Origin: an uncultured Roseburia sp.
Lineage (GTDB): Bacteria > Bacillota > Clostridia > Lachnospirales > Lachnospiraceae
Reading direction: 5' to 3'
Assembly: GCA_945787015.1 (NCBI GenBank)
Contig: CALZGM010000012.1
Location: 25,273 to 89,272 of the forward strand
DNA: 64,000 bases
In this document: in pieces, positions 16,901 through 25,401 of the stretch
Layout: each line of letters starts with the position of its first letter
Position numbering within the stretch: the first letter of the stretch is position 1
Notes under the pieces: model-generated
Told to the model about the DNA's origin: nothing
The model's input: the letters and a program-made list of their open reading frames with translations, nothing else
Databases searched by the model: none
Translations under genes and position numbers: made by a program

Positions 16901-18168
16901 AAGACAGACCTGATATTTCCCTTATTGATATTTCTACACTCAAATGGACCGGAACGACTTTCGTGTATGACGGAACTGCCCAAGGCCCTGCATTCAGCAG
17001 CACATTGCCAACGGGCGTTGTATTAGAATCAAAAACAGGAGCATCAAATACCTCAGCGGGTAACTACTCAGCTGTTGCAAGCCTGAAACTTGCTGATGGT
17101 TATTCCAAAGAATATTACAAGTTGGTAAATACTTCAAATACAGCAGGGATTACTGTGGCAGCAGATGGAGCCACTGCAACGGTATCACAAGCATGGAGTA
17201 TTACAAAAGCAGCACCAACCATTACATTGTCGAACTTAAGCGAGACAACCAAGGCACCTACCGGTGTGAAAGCAGCAATAAGCCCGGAAGATGCAACAGC
17301 AGCTGTAGTAATTGAATATCAGGTAGAATTATCCGCAAATGGTCAGACAACAAAGCAGTGGGTGAAGACACGTCCAACTGTTGCAGGTACATACCCGGTA
17401 CGTGCATACCTTCCGGAAGGAACAACAAACTTAGAAGCAGTGACGGAAGCGAATGCAGTAACGGGAACATATATTTTAACCCAATATACAGCTCCAACAG
17501 CTAATGAGGGAAAAGACGTTAATACGACAGACCCCGCTTCAAATGCATTAAAAGCCAACCTGGCAGAGGATGCAAAACTGGCAGATAAAGTGCTTACACC
17601 AAAAGAGCAGGCATCAGGCGGAACAGTCAGCTTAACGGTACAGGATATTACAAAGACTGTTAGTGATGCAGATAAAACTTTAGTAGAATCAAATCTTGGT
17701 GGGGCAACCTTAGGAATGTATCTTGACTTTGACTTAACCAAAGTAGTATTAGGACAGGCAACACCGGTTACGGAAACAATTGATGCGGTAAAGATTCGCC
17801 TGACTCTTCCGACAAGTTTGATTAATACCGATACAACTAAGGTAAGAACCTATCAGATGATTCGTGTGCATGACTTTGGCGCAGGCCCGGTAGCGGAAAC
17901 TCTTCCTTGTACTTTTGATGCAGCAACCGGCACAGTAAGCTTTGATACGAAGTATTTTTCTACGTATGCTTTGGTATATTCAGATGCAGCAGTACCGGCT
18001 TCACCATCCGATACCCCTTCAGAGGATACGACTGTAAATACAGCAGTAAAGGATGCAGTGCCAAAGACCGGTGATGCAGGCAGTACTGTTTTATGGTATG
18101 CGGTAGCAGTAATCAGTGGATTGGGTGCAGTTTATTTTGGAAAGAAAAAAAAGAAATACACAAAATAG
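13999..18168 (+). CDS. large sortase-anchored surface protein (VPKTG)
   Basis: This encodes 1389 residues. The signal peptide covers residues 1 to about 33 (basic start, hydrophobic core, TRAAEE). The body is rich in Thr, Asn, Gly and Asp, with repeated beta-type segments; around 975-1075 it resembles a gingipain/bacterial Ig-like module (DGTAQGPAFSSTLPTG). The C-terminus has the sorting motif VPKTGD (about 1354-1359), a hydrophobic stretch and the tail GKKKKKYTK. It should be cut and attached to the cell wall, most likely by the sortase encoded next. AAAGGAGAG lies 8 bases before ATG. Adhesion is the probable role; the ligand is unknown. Confidence 0.85.
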   Translation: MSKSKSKKRILAGIMSLLLVITTVFMGNVVTRAAEENTSSFQIRITPIEGVTSISYQIAGNGAVSIGLNDFMEQPVDESGTVWYTWNYTGTVAVGTTVALSVTTANGYSIEQNSVLEKSIVADDSNEFEVRLATSPTSDPGRNVNMTFVGAASVTANENGTEGCMANYTVGTENVSVNISKGTLTGNTLQINKNDIPSSFTFTNYNTGTMNAKVYTDEGFSNSIGWNSENSSAFFTGEGSVPDSFNFTIEASSQSSNNNGKIRFHCQDNPVTGGHVSVSFDGSEYVGVPENEDNSYGTIDLPQGVSNLTVVYFKFEENNGYSLDTGRGVAIWLDGESTPLTANAEGAYTYTLPDSPLEKQYELEFGWGSGNGGGGQQDVSFSCSDMNGKENERVDAVEVQKQGSSDWVAYSSGALDSLAEGDTFKVRIKMKENFTIDKVSLDYESFNHNSRVGYFKESDQPNYDAIIAALLSEAGYSITFQPEADSRNSDGQSTLQANSTCLRLQYQTALSYAENVDINMFFQTKDGDNGYGVWTRDDNGADVFVDGVGDSEVKFSFNGNNYGENGDPFGLGYGRENTGENPIQVSYVSAYAGKVGQTVTVTPETYDYFAAGGYATETNQNTIRIDDYDGLIDEVYIDVNGDNTFEAGEKLTPEVGEDAFIGKYSYYEKTLDASSSYNILVRKHLSTRVSLKWSYTESGTDFYVDHGDIFIEKVVRGDETLYQAQVNTNGDLVLDEQGVPIATIDLLGNDYGVSSSAGEVFLECGDEVTIRLIPTYGYQIESATLNGCVQLTPNEVVSSFTFTVGGNLHMAGTFIEATDVTDTRGATTVSDASITDGQNATDSGNLKLTVSDYDGTYENETAALDLARGDNAEAEAETIATLDMTLDSMVSKGNGEYWTENISEFDNPINVNLELNDDSYVEGDTYVVVREHEGELEPLETSYEDGVLSVPTEKFSTYSIIKISAAKEDRPDISLIDISTLKWTGTTFVYDGTAQGPAFSSTLPTGVVLESKTGASNTSAGNYSAVASLKLADGYSKEYYKLVNTSNTAGITVAADGATATVSQAWSITKAAPTITLSNLSETTKAPTGVKAAISPEDATAAVVIEYQVELSANGQTTKQWVKTRPTVAGTYPVRAYLPEGTTNLEAVTEANAVTGTYILTQYTAPTANEGKDVNTTDPASNALKANLAEDAKLADKVLTPKEQASGGTVSLTVQDITKTVSDADKTLVESNLGGATLGMYLDFDLTKVVLGQATPVTETIDAVKIRLTLPTSLINTDTTKVRTYQMIRVHDFGAGPVAETLPCTFDAATGTVSFDTKYFSTYALVYSDAAVPASPSDTPSEDTTVNTAVKDAVPKTGDAGSTVLWYAVAVISGLGAVYFGKKKKKYTK

Positions 18169-18979
18169 AAAGCTGAGATTTATATGTGGAATCGTCTTTC
18201 TATTGGCGGTAGGAATGCTTTTAAAAAATTACTATCTGGAATGGAAAGACGATGAAACATTAAAAAAGCAGCAGGAGACTTTAACTAACGAGAAAGAAGT
18301 TGCTATACAGCGGGAAGAGACAGAAACGTTAGAAACAGAGGAAGAAACCGAATATATTCCTATTATTCTGCCGGAATATGAGGAGTTGTATGAACAGAAT
18401 CAGGACCTGATAGGTTGGCTTAAGATAGAAGATACCGTAATTGATTATCCCGTAATGCAGACACCGGAGTATGAGACTTACTATCTATCCTATGATTTTA
18501 ATGGGAAACCAAATAAGAATGGATGTCTGATTCTGGATGCTGATTCGCAGACGGGGATAGGTACGAAGGAAACGGAGTACCAAAACGGAATGGCACCGTC
18601 AACGAATCTGATTATTCATGGGCATACCATGAAGTCCGGGCAGATGTTTGGAAACCTAAAGCTGTATCAGGATGCGGAATATGGAGTGGAGCATCATGTA
18701 ATCTATTTTGATTCGTTATATGAAAAACGGGAATATGAGCTGATAGCAGTATTTTATTCGCAGGTTTATTATGAAAACCAGGATGTATTTAAATATTATA
18801 AATTCTTTCAAGCGGACACGCAGGAGGAATTTGATGACTGGTATAACAATATAAAAGCGTTATCTTTATACGATACAGGGGTAACTGCGGAATTCGGAGA
18901 TGAATTTCTGACATTATCCTGCTGTGCATATCATGTAGAAGACGGAAGATTTGTGGTTGTTGCGAAACGTATTATTTAA
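18116..18979 (+). CDS. srtB: class B sortase
   Basis: This encodes up to 287 residues: one N-terminal membrane helix (about 20-40), a Glu-rich linker, then a sortase domain with DLIGWLKIEDTVIDYPV and YYLSYDFNGKPNKNG, typical of class B. Catalytic residues are visible: His in LIIHGHTMKSGQMF, Cys in LTLSCCAYH and Arg in FVVVAKRII. The frame overlaps the end of the surface protein gene by up to 53 bases. The exact start is uncertain (GTG 18116, GTG 18125 or TTG 18137, none with a clear ribosome binding site), so translational coupling is likely. The overlap argues that the VPKTG protein is its dedicated substrate. Confidence 0.9.
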   Translation: MDWVQFILERKKRNTQNRKLRFICGIVFLLAVGMLLKNYYLEWKDDETLKKQQETLTNEKEVAIQREETETLETEEETEYIPIILPEYEELYEQNQDLIGWLKIEDTVIDYPVMQTPEYETYYLSYDFNGKPNKNGCLILDADSQTGIGTKETEYQNGMAPSTNLIIHGHTMKSGQMFGNLKLYQDAEYGVEHHVIYFDSLYEKREYELIAVFYSQVYYENQDVFKYYKFFQADTQEEFDDWYNNIKALSLYDTGVTAEFGDEFLTLSCCAYHVEDGRFVVVAKRII

Positions 18980-18986
18980 GAATAAG

Positions 18987-19026
18987 GAGTCTGTGCATTT
19001 TCTATCAAGTGCACGGACTCTTTTTT
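18987..19026 (+). terminator. intrinsic terminator after the sortase gene
   Basis: GAGTCTGTGCA and TGCACGGACTC pair (one G-T) around a short loop, followed by six T residues. Confidence 0.85.
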
Positions 19027-19086
19027 ACCTTTTTTTCAAAAAATGTGGTATTATAAAAATTGATTACGTTTTTTGAGGTGATAACT

Positions 19087-20451
19087 ATGAAGGAACAATC
19101 TTCGGCACAATATAAAAAAATGACAGAAACGCCGGTTCCAAAACTGATACTCATGCTTGGAATACCAACCACCATCAGTATGTTGGTGACCAGTATCTAT
19201 AATATGGCAGATACCTATTTTGTAGGACAGATAGGAACCAGTGCATCCGGTGCAATAGGAGTTGTATTCGGATTGATGGCAATTATACAGGCCTTTGGAT
19301 TTATGTTTGGGCATGGTGCGGGAAGTATTATATCCAGAAGTCTTGGTGCAAAAAATAAGGAGAGGGCATCAACAATTGCGTCTACCGGTTTTGTATGGGC
19401 GGCACTGGCCGGTGTAGCCATCAGCGTATTCGGATTGCTTTTTATCAATCCGCTGATGCGCCTTTTGGGAAGCACCGATACGATTTTACCCTATGCGAGA
19501 ACCTATGCGATTTTCATTCTGCTGGCAGCACCGTTTATGGCAAGCAGTTGCGTTATGAATAATGTACTTCGTTATGAAGGGCGGGCAGCGCTGGCGATGA
19601 TTGGATTGGTGACGGGCAGCCTTTTAAATATCTTTGGAGACTGGCTTTTGGTGAGCAAGTTTCAGATGGGCGTTGCCGGTGCGGGAATTTCCACAGCGGT
19701 TTCCCAGACGATTAGCTTTTGCATTTTACTGTCTATGTTTTTACGTGGAAAAACGGAAAGCAAATTAAGCATCAAGTGGATATCTAAAGATTTGAAGGAT
19801 GTGCTATTGATTTGTCAGACCGGATTGCCAAGTCTGATGCGGCAAGGACTTTCCAGCGTTTCCACAATGATTTTAAATGGACAGGCAGGGGTATATGGAG
19901 ATGCAGCAGTAGCGGCAATGTCAATTGTAAATAGAATCTGCTTTTTCATTTTCTCTGTGGGACTTGGAATCGGTCAGGGCTTTCAACCTGTTTCTGCGTT
20001 TAATTACGGTGCAAAAAAATATGACCGTGTGCGAAAAGGCTTTTATTTCACATGGGCAGTCGGAGAGCTGCTTCTGGGCGGTTTTGCAATCGTAGGAATG
20101 TTTTTCTCACAGAATCTGGTAGCCATTTTCAGGGACGACCCGAAGGTAATTGAAATCGGTAATTTTGCATTATCCATACAGCTTTGGGCATTGTTTTTCC
20201 AACCGTTGGCTGTATGTGCGAATATGATGTTCCAAAGTATCGGGAAAAATGCAGTGGCTACCTTTTTATCCATGTTAAGAAGCGGACTGTTCTTTATACC
20301 GACGATATTGATTCTGGCTAATACACTTGGCTTGACCGGAGTGGAAATTTCACAGACGGTAGCGGATATTCTGGCATTTGCGGTATCCGTACCATTTGTA
20401 ATAAACTTTATGAAAGACTTGAAACGACTGGAAAGGGCAGAGACAAAATGA
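19087..20451 (+). CDS. MATE-family multidrug/Na+ antiporter
   Basis: This encodes about 454 residues with 12 hydrophobic segments in two related halves. Typical MATE sequence is present: PVPKLILMLGIPTTISMLV, NMADTYFVGQIG, GHGAGSIISRSLGA and GFQPVSAFNYGAKKYDRV. I chose ATG 19087 because GAGGTG lies 6 bases upstream; an in-frame ATG at 19060 lacks a site. The protein exports drugs or metabolites by cation antiport; the substrate cannot be read from sequence. Its TGA overlaps the next ATG by 4 bases, so it is cotranscribed with the HAD phosphatase gene. Confidence 0.93.
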   Translation: MKEQSSAQYKKMTETPVPKLILMLGIPTTISMLVTSIYNMADTYFVGQIGTSASGAIGVVFGLMAIIQAFGFMFGHGAGSIISRSLGAKNKERASTIASTGFVWAALAGVAISVFGLLFINPLMRLLGSTDTILPYARTYAIFILLAAPFMASSCVMNNVLRYEGRAALAMIGLVTGSLLNIFGDWLLVSKFQMGVAGAGISTAVSQTISFCILLSMFLRGKTESKLSIKWISKDLKDVLLICQTGLPSLMRQGLSSVSTMILNGQAGVYGDAAVAAMSIVNRICFFIFSVGLGIGQGFQPVSAFNYGAKKYDRVRKGFYFTWAVGELLLGGFAIVGMFFSQNLVAIFRDDPKVIEIGNFALSIQLWALFFQPLAVCANMMFQSIGKNAVATFLSMLRSGLFFIPTILILANTLGLTGVEISQTVADILAFAVSVPFVINFMKDLKRLERAETK

Positions 20452-21098
20452 AATATCAGACAGCAATTTTTGACTTGGATGGAACGATTTTAAATACCAT
20501 TGATGATTTGGCAGACAGCTTAAATTATGCACTTGCAAAGAATGGCTATAAGGAGCGAAGCGTAGCGGAGACGCAAAGCTTTGTGGGAAATGGACTGCTG
20601 ATGCTGGTGAAACGGGCGATTAACCCGGAAACGAGTGAAGAAGAGGCAAAGAAGGTTTTGGCAGATTTAAAGGCTTACTATAAAATCCATTGTGCAGATA
20701 AGACAAAACCTTATGAAGGAATACCGGAATTACTTAAGGATTTAAAGACAGCAGGCTACCGACTTGCGGTGGTATCCAACAAAGCGGATTATGCGGTTCA
20801 GATTCTGTGTGAGCAGTATTTCCCGGGCATTTTTGATCTGTCGGTCGGAGAAAAAGAAAATGTGCGAAGGAAACCGGCGCCGGATTCGGTAAATGCAGTA
20901 TTGGCAGAGTTTGGTCTGACAAAAGAAGAAGCAGTCTATATCGGCGATTCCGACGTAGATATTGAAACGGCAGAAAATGCGGGGACAGACAGCATCTTAG
21001 TGGCGTGGGGATTTCGTGGTGCGGAGTTTTTAAGAGAAAAGGGCGCTAAGAATATCGTGTTTGATACAGAGGAATTAAAACATTGTCTGTTAGAGTAA
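20448..21098 (+). CDS. gph: HAD-family phosphatase, phosphoglycolate phosphatase-like
   Basis: This encodes 216 residues. HAD motif I is IFDLDGTILNT (nucleophile Asp near residue 9), motif II is VVSNKAD, motif III is the Lys of RRKPAPD, and motif IV is YIGDSDVDIETA. The helical cap between motifs I and II matches the Gph/PgmB subgroup. Likely substrates are phosphoglycolate or other small sugar phosphates. It starts inside the MATE stop codon (ATGA overlap). A biochemical assignment beyond HAD subfamily IA is not possible from sequence alone. Confidence 0.88.
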   Translation: MKYQTAIFDLDGTILNTIDDLADSLNYALAKNGYKERSVAETQSFVGNGLLMLVKRAINPETSEEEAKKVLADLKAYYKIHCADKTKPYEGIPELLKDLKTAGYRLAVVSNKADYAVQILCEQYFPGIFDLSVGEKENVRRKPAPDSVNAVLAEFGLTKEEAVYIGDSDVDIETAENAGTDSILVAWGFRGAEFLREKGAKNIVFDTEELKHCLLE

Positions 21099-21111
21099 AG
21101 TTTACTATTAT
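21083..21111 (+). promoter_or_regulatory. promoter before the SseB-like gene
   Basis: TTGTCT (21083-21088), 17 bases, TATTAT (21106-21111), overlapping the end of the phosphatase gene and 46 bases before the next start codon. Confidence 0.45.
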
Positions 21112-21156
21112 AATGGAAGAACGATAATTTGGGATTTGATTTGAAAGGATGGTAAG

Positions 21157-22053
21157 ATGGATAAGGTAACGATGGAAATCACGAACGATAAATTGGAAGA
21201 GGCAATTGCGGAATATGCGAAAGAACGTACAAAAGAAAAACTGACGGAAATATTGAATTTGCTGCGGCCGACGAAACTGTTGGTGCCGGCGATGTTAAAA
21301 GCGCCGAATCAGCCGGTTCCCTGTTTTTTAAAAAACGGTGACGGAGAACAGTTTTTGGCAGTATTTACTTCCAAGGATCAGATTCCGGCAGAACCGAAAA
21401 GTCAGGCAATTTTAAGTATGCCGTTTCCGGCTTGTAACAGCCTTGTAGTAAAGGAAGAACTTTCACTTTCGGGAATGGTAATCAATCCGTTTAGCACGAA
21501 CTTTGTGTTAAAGAAAGAACTGGTGGAAAAACTGCATGAGGCAGATCAGAAGGCAGCGCAGACAAAACAGATAAAAATGACACCGGAGCAGTTCCGAGTA
21601 TTTGCAAGAAAACAGGTAGAATTTGGCCTGCTTCCAAAACGCTTATTTACAGAAAAAGAGGAGTTTGTGAATCGCCTTCGGGATGAAAGAGAAGCGTTTA
21701 TCAATCAGATATTTGCGGAAGCCTTTAAGGAGGAAAAACTCTACCCGTATACTGAATCAGATTATTCCGTGATGGCACTTGATATCGCATCAGATTTGAG
21801 GCTGGTACGTATCGACTTCCCGGAAAAGGAGCTTGTGGCACCATTGTGCTACCGGGTTTATCTGACAGTTGACCCGATTACACAGAAGGTAGGCTATTAT
21901 ACGATTGAAAAAATGGCGGAAGGAAATGCCAGACTGCTCGGTGGATTTACGGAAGACGGAAAGCATGTATCTTACGGGGAAGCACCGGTGGAAGGGGCAG
22001 AAATGGACCGTATTATTACGCTGGCAAGAACACCGGATGATCTGACAAGCTAG
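21157..22053 (+). CDS. SseB N-terminal domain protein
   Basis: This encodes 298 residues, cytoplasmic. The segment LLRPTKLLVPAMLKAP with FLKNGDGEQFLAVFTSKDQI matches the SseB N-terminal domain (about residues 20-140), found in enhanced serine sensitivity proteins and type III secretion-linked proteins. Residues 150-298 are an additional module common in clostridial members. AAAGGATGG precedes ATG 21157. The molecular role of these proteins is not established. It is followed 14 bases later by a small conserved gene. Confidence 0.8.
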   Translation: MDKVTMEITNDKLEEAIAEYAKERTKEKLTEILNLLRPTKLLVPAMLKAPNQPVPCFLKNGDGEQFLAVFTSKDQIPAEPKSQAILSMPFPACNSLVVKEELSLSGMVINPFSTNFVLKKELVEKLHEADQKAAQTKQIKMTPEQFRVFARKQVEFGLLPKRLFTEKEEFVNRLRDEREAFINQIFAEAFKEEKLYPYTESDYSVMALDIASDLRLVRIDFPEKELVAPLCYRVYLTVDPITQKVGYYTIEKMAEGNARLLGGFTEDGKHVSYGEAPVEGAEMDRIITLARTPDDLTS

Positions 22054-22067
22054 GTTAGGAGTGTAAC

Positions 22068-22298
22068 ATGAGACAGGAAGAATTTAAAATGGAGCGTACC
22101 GGATTGGTGGAAATTGGTCAGGTCATTCCGATTACGGAAGGAAAACTGCCGACTTCTTTTTATTACACATTGGGAAAAGCCTATGCCATGTCGGCAAATT
22201 TTCCGGTGGGAAACCGTATAAAATCCAAAGAGGGAAAAGTGGTGGACATTAAAGAGACACCAAAAGGTTTTTTTGTAACAGTTGAGTTTGATGAATAA
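22068..22298 (+). CDS. small hypothetical protein
   Basis: This encodes 76 residues, beginning at ATG 22068 after TTAGGAG. The C-terminus (GKVVDIKETPKGFFVTVEFD) looks like a small beta-barrel of the kind seen in translation or RNA-associated proteins, but I cannot name a family. No signal or membrane segment. It sits between the SseB-like and radical-SAM genes with short spacing on both sides, so it is probably in their operon. Start and size look sound because both neighbours are tightly packed. Confidence 0.7.
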   Translation: MRQEEFKMERTGLVEIGQVIPITEGKLPTSFYYTLGKAYAMSANFPVGNRIKSKEGKVVDIKETPKGFFVTVEFDE

Positions 22299-22320
22299 TC
22301 AACAGAAGTTGAGAAGAACG

Positions 22321-24027
22321 ATGAAGATATTACTGACAGCGATTAATGCAAAATATATCCATTCCAATCTGGCGGTGTATAGTTTAAAAGCGTATGCCAA
22401 AGAATATAAAGAACAGATTGTAATTGGTGAATATACAATCAACACGCAGGTTGACGATATATTAGAACAGATTTATATGCAAAAGCCCGATGTGCTGTGC
22501 TTTTCCTGCTATATCTGGAATATTGGTTATGTAGAGCGTTTGGTAAGAGAATTCCATAAGCTTTGCAAAGAAGTGCCAATCTGGGTTGGTGGTCCGGAGG
22601 TCTCCTATGAAGTGGAGACTTTTATGGAACAGCATCCGGAAGTGACAGGCATTGTGATGGGGGAGGGAGAAGCGACTTTTTCGCAGCTGTGCCGCCATTA
22701 CGTGAAACAGGACATAGAGCTTCATGAGATAGCGGGTATCACATACCGAAAGCATGGACAGACCCATATCAATCCGGCAAGGGTGCCGATGGACATGAGC
22801 GAGATTCCATTCTGCTATGAAGAGACCGGTGACTTTAAAAACCGGATTATCTATTATGAATCCAGCCGCGGATGCCCGTTTTGCTGTAGCTATTGTCTCT
22901 CTTCCATTGACAAAAAATTGCGCTTTCGGGACTTGGAGCTGGTCAAGAAGGAACTGGCATTTTTTATAGAAAAAGAAGTGTCGCAGGTGAAGTTTGTGGA
23001 CCGGACCTTTAACTGTGATCATCATCATGCCATGGAAATCTGGCAGTTTTTGAAGGAACAGGATAAGGGCATTACAAATTTTCACTTTGAAATATCTGCC
23101 GACCTGTTAAACGAAGAAGAACTGGAACTGATTGCTTCTATGCGCCCGGGACTCATTCAGTTAGAAATTGGTGTGCAGTCTACAAACGAAGCAACTATTT
23201 CTGAGATTCACAGAACGATGAAACTGGAACGGCTAAAGGAAACCGTAAAACGCATTCAGGAGGCAGGAAATGTTCATGAGCACCTGGATCTGATTGCAGG
23301 ACTTCCTTATGAAGATTATGCTACCTTTGCAAAATCTTTTAATGAAATCTATGCGCTGAAACCAAACCAGCTTCAGCTTGGGTTTTTAAAGGTATTAAAG
23401 GGTTCCTATATGTATGAGCATGCCGCAGATTACGAGATGGTGTACCATTCCGATGCTCCGTATGAGGTGTTAAAGACGAAATGGCTTTCTTATGAGGAAG
23501 TCGTGAAGATAAAGCAGGTAGAAGAAATGCTGGAAACCTACTATAACAGCGGACAGTTTGAAGTAACCATGAAGCTTCTGGAACTGCTGTTTGAAAGCCC
23601 GTTTTCGATGTTTCAGGAATTGGGAACTTTCTATGAAAAGGCAGGCTATTTTGCTATGAGCCATTCCAGAATTCGCAGGTGTGAAATTTTACTGGAATTT
23701 GTAAAAGACCGTTTCCCGGAGCAAAGTGACGTGCACAAAATGTTAGAAGAAAGTCTGACATTTGACTTGTATTATCGGGAGAATTGTAAAAGCAGACCGT
23801 CCTGGGCACCACCGCTTTCGGAGTTTAAAGCGGAGACGAAAGCATACTGCAAATGTGGTTCTTTATCCCATGTGGAACCGTTCCATTATATTTTCCCGAC
23901 GAAAAAAGAACGCAGTATCAAGGCATTGCCGGTACGGGAAGAAACATGGCAGTATGTTCTGTTTGATTATGCAAACCGGGACCCGCTCGACCATCAGGCA
24001 GCAGTCCGGGTGGTAGAAAAAATATAA
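22321..24027 (+). CDS. B12-binding domain radical SAM protein (DUF4080 type)
   Basis: This encodes 568 residues from ATG 22321. Residues 1-140 form a cobalamin-binding Rossmann domain (ILLTAINAKYIHSNLAVYSL, GGPEVSYEVE). The radical SAM core follows with SRGCPFCCSYC, the C-x3-C-x2-C ligand set of the [4Fe-4S] cluster, and VKFVDRTFNCD. The C-terminal 150 residues match the DUF4080 extension. Proteins of this class carry out methylation or other radical chemistry on unknown substrates. The longer frame from TTG 22282 overlaps the preceding gene and is less likely. The nth and exonuclease genes follow closely. Confidence 0.9.
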   Translation: MKILLTAINAKYIHSNLAVYSLKAYAKEYKEQIVIGEYTINTQVDDILEQIYMQKPDVLCFSCYIWNIGYVERLVREFHKLCKEVPIWVGGPEVSYEVETFMEQHPEVTGIVMGEGEATFSQLCRHYVKQDIELHEIAGITYRKHGQTHINPARVPMDMSEIPFCYEETGDFKNRIIYYESSRGCPFCCSYCLSSIDKKLRFRDLELVKKELAFFIEKEVSQVKFVDRTFNCDHHHAMEIWQFLKEQDKGITNFHFEISADLLNEEELELIASMRPGLIQLEIGVQSTNEATISEIHRTMKLERLKETVKRIQEAGNVHEHLDLIAGLPYEDYATFAKSFNEIYALKPNQLQLGFLKVLKGSYMYEHAADYEMVYHSDAPYEVLKTKWLSYEEVVKIKQVEEMLETYYNSGQFEVTMKLLELLFESPFSMFQELGTFYEKAGYFAMSHSRIRRCEILLEFVKDRFPEQSDVHKMLEESLTFDLYYRENCKSRPSWAPPLSEFKAETKAYCKCGSLSHVEPFHYIFPTKKERSIKALPVREETWQYVLFDYANRDPLDHQAAVRVVEKI

Positions 24028-24037
24028 GGAGACCCAT

Positions 24038-24685
24038 ATGACAAAACGTACAAAGGAAATACTTGACAGACTGGATAAGGAATACGGCACGGAATATGTC
24101 TGCTATCTCAACCATGAGAATGCATGGCAGCTTTTAATCGCGGTGATTTTAAGCGCACAGTGCACAGATGCCAGAGTTAATATTGTGACGAAGGATTTGT
24201 TCCAAAAATATGACAGTTTAGAGAAATTTGCAAATGCAGATTTAGAGGAACTGGAACAGGATATTAAGTCTACCGGTTTTTATCATAATAAGGCAAAAAA
24301 TATCATTGCCTGTGCAAAACGCCTGGTTTATGAATTTCACGGAGAAGTACCATCAACGATTGAGGAACTGACTTCTCTTGCAGGAGTCGGCAGAAAGACG
24401 GCAAATGTCATCCGCGGTAACATTTACAATGAGCCTAGTATTGTTGTGGATACGCATGTCAAACGTATTTCGAGAAGGCTTGGTTTTACAAAAGAAACGG
24501 ATCCGGAAAAAATAGAGTATGAATTGATGAAGGTATTGCCAAAGGATCATTGGATTTTATATAACATTCAGATTATTACATTTGGAAGAAACATCTGTTT
24601 TGCAAGAAGCCCAAAATGCGAAGAATGCTTCCTGCAGGATTTATGTAAGGCAAAGGACCGTTCGGATAAGAAGGCAAAAAAATGA
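24038..24685 (+). CDS. nth: endonuclease III
   Basis: This encodes 215 residues, the normal length. The helix-hairpin-helix is LAGVGRKTANVI with the catalytic Lys, and the catalytic Asp is in VVDTHVKRISRRLG. The C-terminal C-x6-C-x2-C-x5-C cluster is CFARSPKCEECFLQDLC. It is a DNA glycosylase/AP lyase that removes oxidised pyrimidines in base excision repair. AAGGAG precedes ATG. The stop codon overlaps the start of the exonuclease gene (ATGATAG), so the two DNA repair enzymes are translated together. Confidence 0.97.
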   Translation: MTKRTKEILDRLDKEYGTEYVCYLNHENAWQLLIAVILSAQCTDARVNIVTKDLFQKYDSLEKFANADLEELEQDIKSTGFYHNKAKNIIACAKRLVYEFHGEVPSTIEELTSLAGVGRKTANVIRGNIYNEPSIVVDTHVKRISRRLGFTKETDPEKIEYELMKVLPKDHWILYNIQIITFGRNICFARSPKCEECFLQDLCKAKDRSDKKAKK

Positions 24686-25401
24686 TAGAAGACTATGTAG
24701 CAATTGATTTGGAAATGACGGGCCTGAATGCCAAAACAGACCGCATCTTAGAAGTGGCGGCGGTGCGTATCCGAAAGGGGAAAGAGACCACATTCTTTTC
24801 TGCGATTGTAAATCCTAAGGTGCAGTTAAGTGAGGACATTACGGAACTGACGGGAATTACAAGACAGGAAGCAGAGAATGGGGCAGATTTAGATGAGACG
24901 TTATCAGCTTTTTTGGAATTCTTAGGGGAGGATATCCTGGTTGGTCAGAACGTCATATTTGACTATTCCTTTTTAAAACAGTGGGCGGTCAATCACAAAC
25001 GCACAATAGAGAAAAAGGCTGTGGATACTTTAAAGCTGGCCAGAATATTTTTGCCGAAGGAGCAGAAAAAGAATTTGGAAAGCCTCTGTGCTTACTTTGA
25101 AGTGGAAAGAGTAAATGCTCATCGTGCACTGGAGGATGTAAGAGAAACGGTACAGATATTTGAAAAAATGAAGGCACTATATGGAGAAAAACAACCGGAT
25201 GCATTTGAGCCGAAGCCGCTTATATACAAGGCAAAAAAACAAACACCGGCAACATCGCAGCAGTTGCGGTATTTAAACCGTTTTGCTGCATATCATAGAA
25301 TTGAGGTGCCGGAATTAGCACAGGCACTGACCAGAAGCGAAGCATCCCGTCTGACAGACAGGCTGATTGCAGAGTACGGAAAAATAAAAGAAGCAGAGTG
25401 A
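24682..25401 (+). CDS. DnaQ-like 3'-5' exonuclease
   Basis: This encodes 239 residues. The DEDDh exonuclease motifs are visible: AIDLEMTGLNAKTDRILEVA (Exo I), GQNVIFDYSFL (Exo II) and HRALEDVRET (Exo III, His and Asp). The domain covers residues 1-165. The C-terminal segment SQQLRYLNRFAAYHRIEVPE is a small helical module also seen at the ends of other DNA enzymes. It starts within the nth stop codon. A proofreading or DNA repair exonuclease role is likely; it is too short to be the polymerase itself. Confidence 0.88.
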   Translation: MIEDYVAIDLEMTGLNAKTDRILEVAAVRIRKGKETTFFSAIVNPKVQLSEDITELTGITRQEAENGADLDETLSAFLEFLGEDILVGQNVIFDYSFLKQWAVNHKRTIEKKAVDTLKLARIFLPKEQKKNLESLCAYFEVERVNAHRALEDVRETVQIFEKMKALYGEKQPDAFEPKPLIYKAKKQTPATSQQLRYLNRFAAYHRIEVPELAQALTRSEASRLTDRLIAEYGKIKEAE

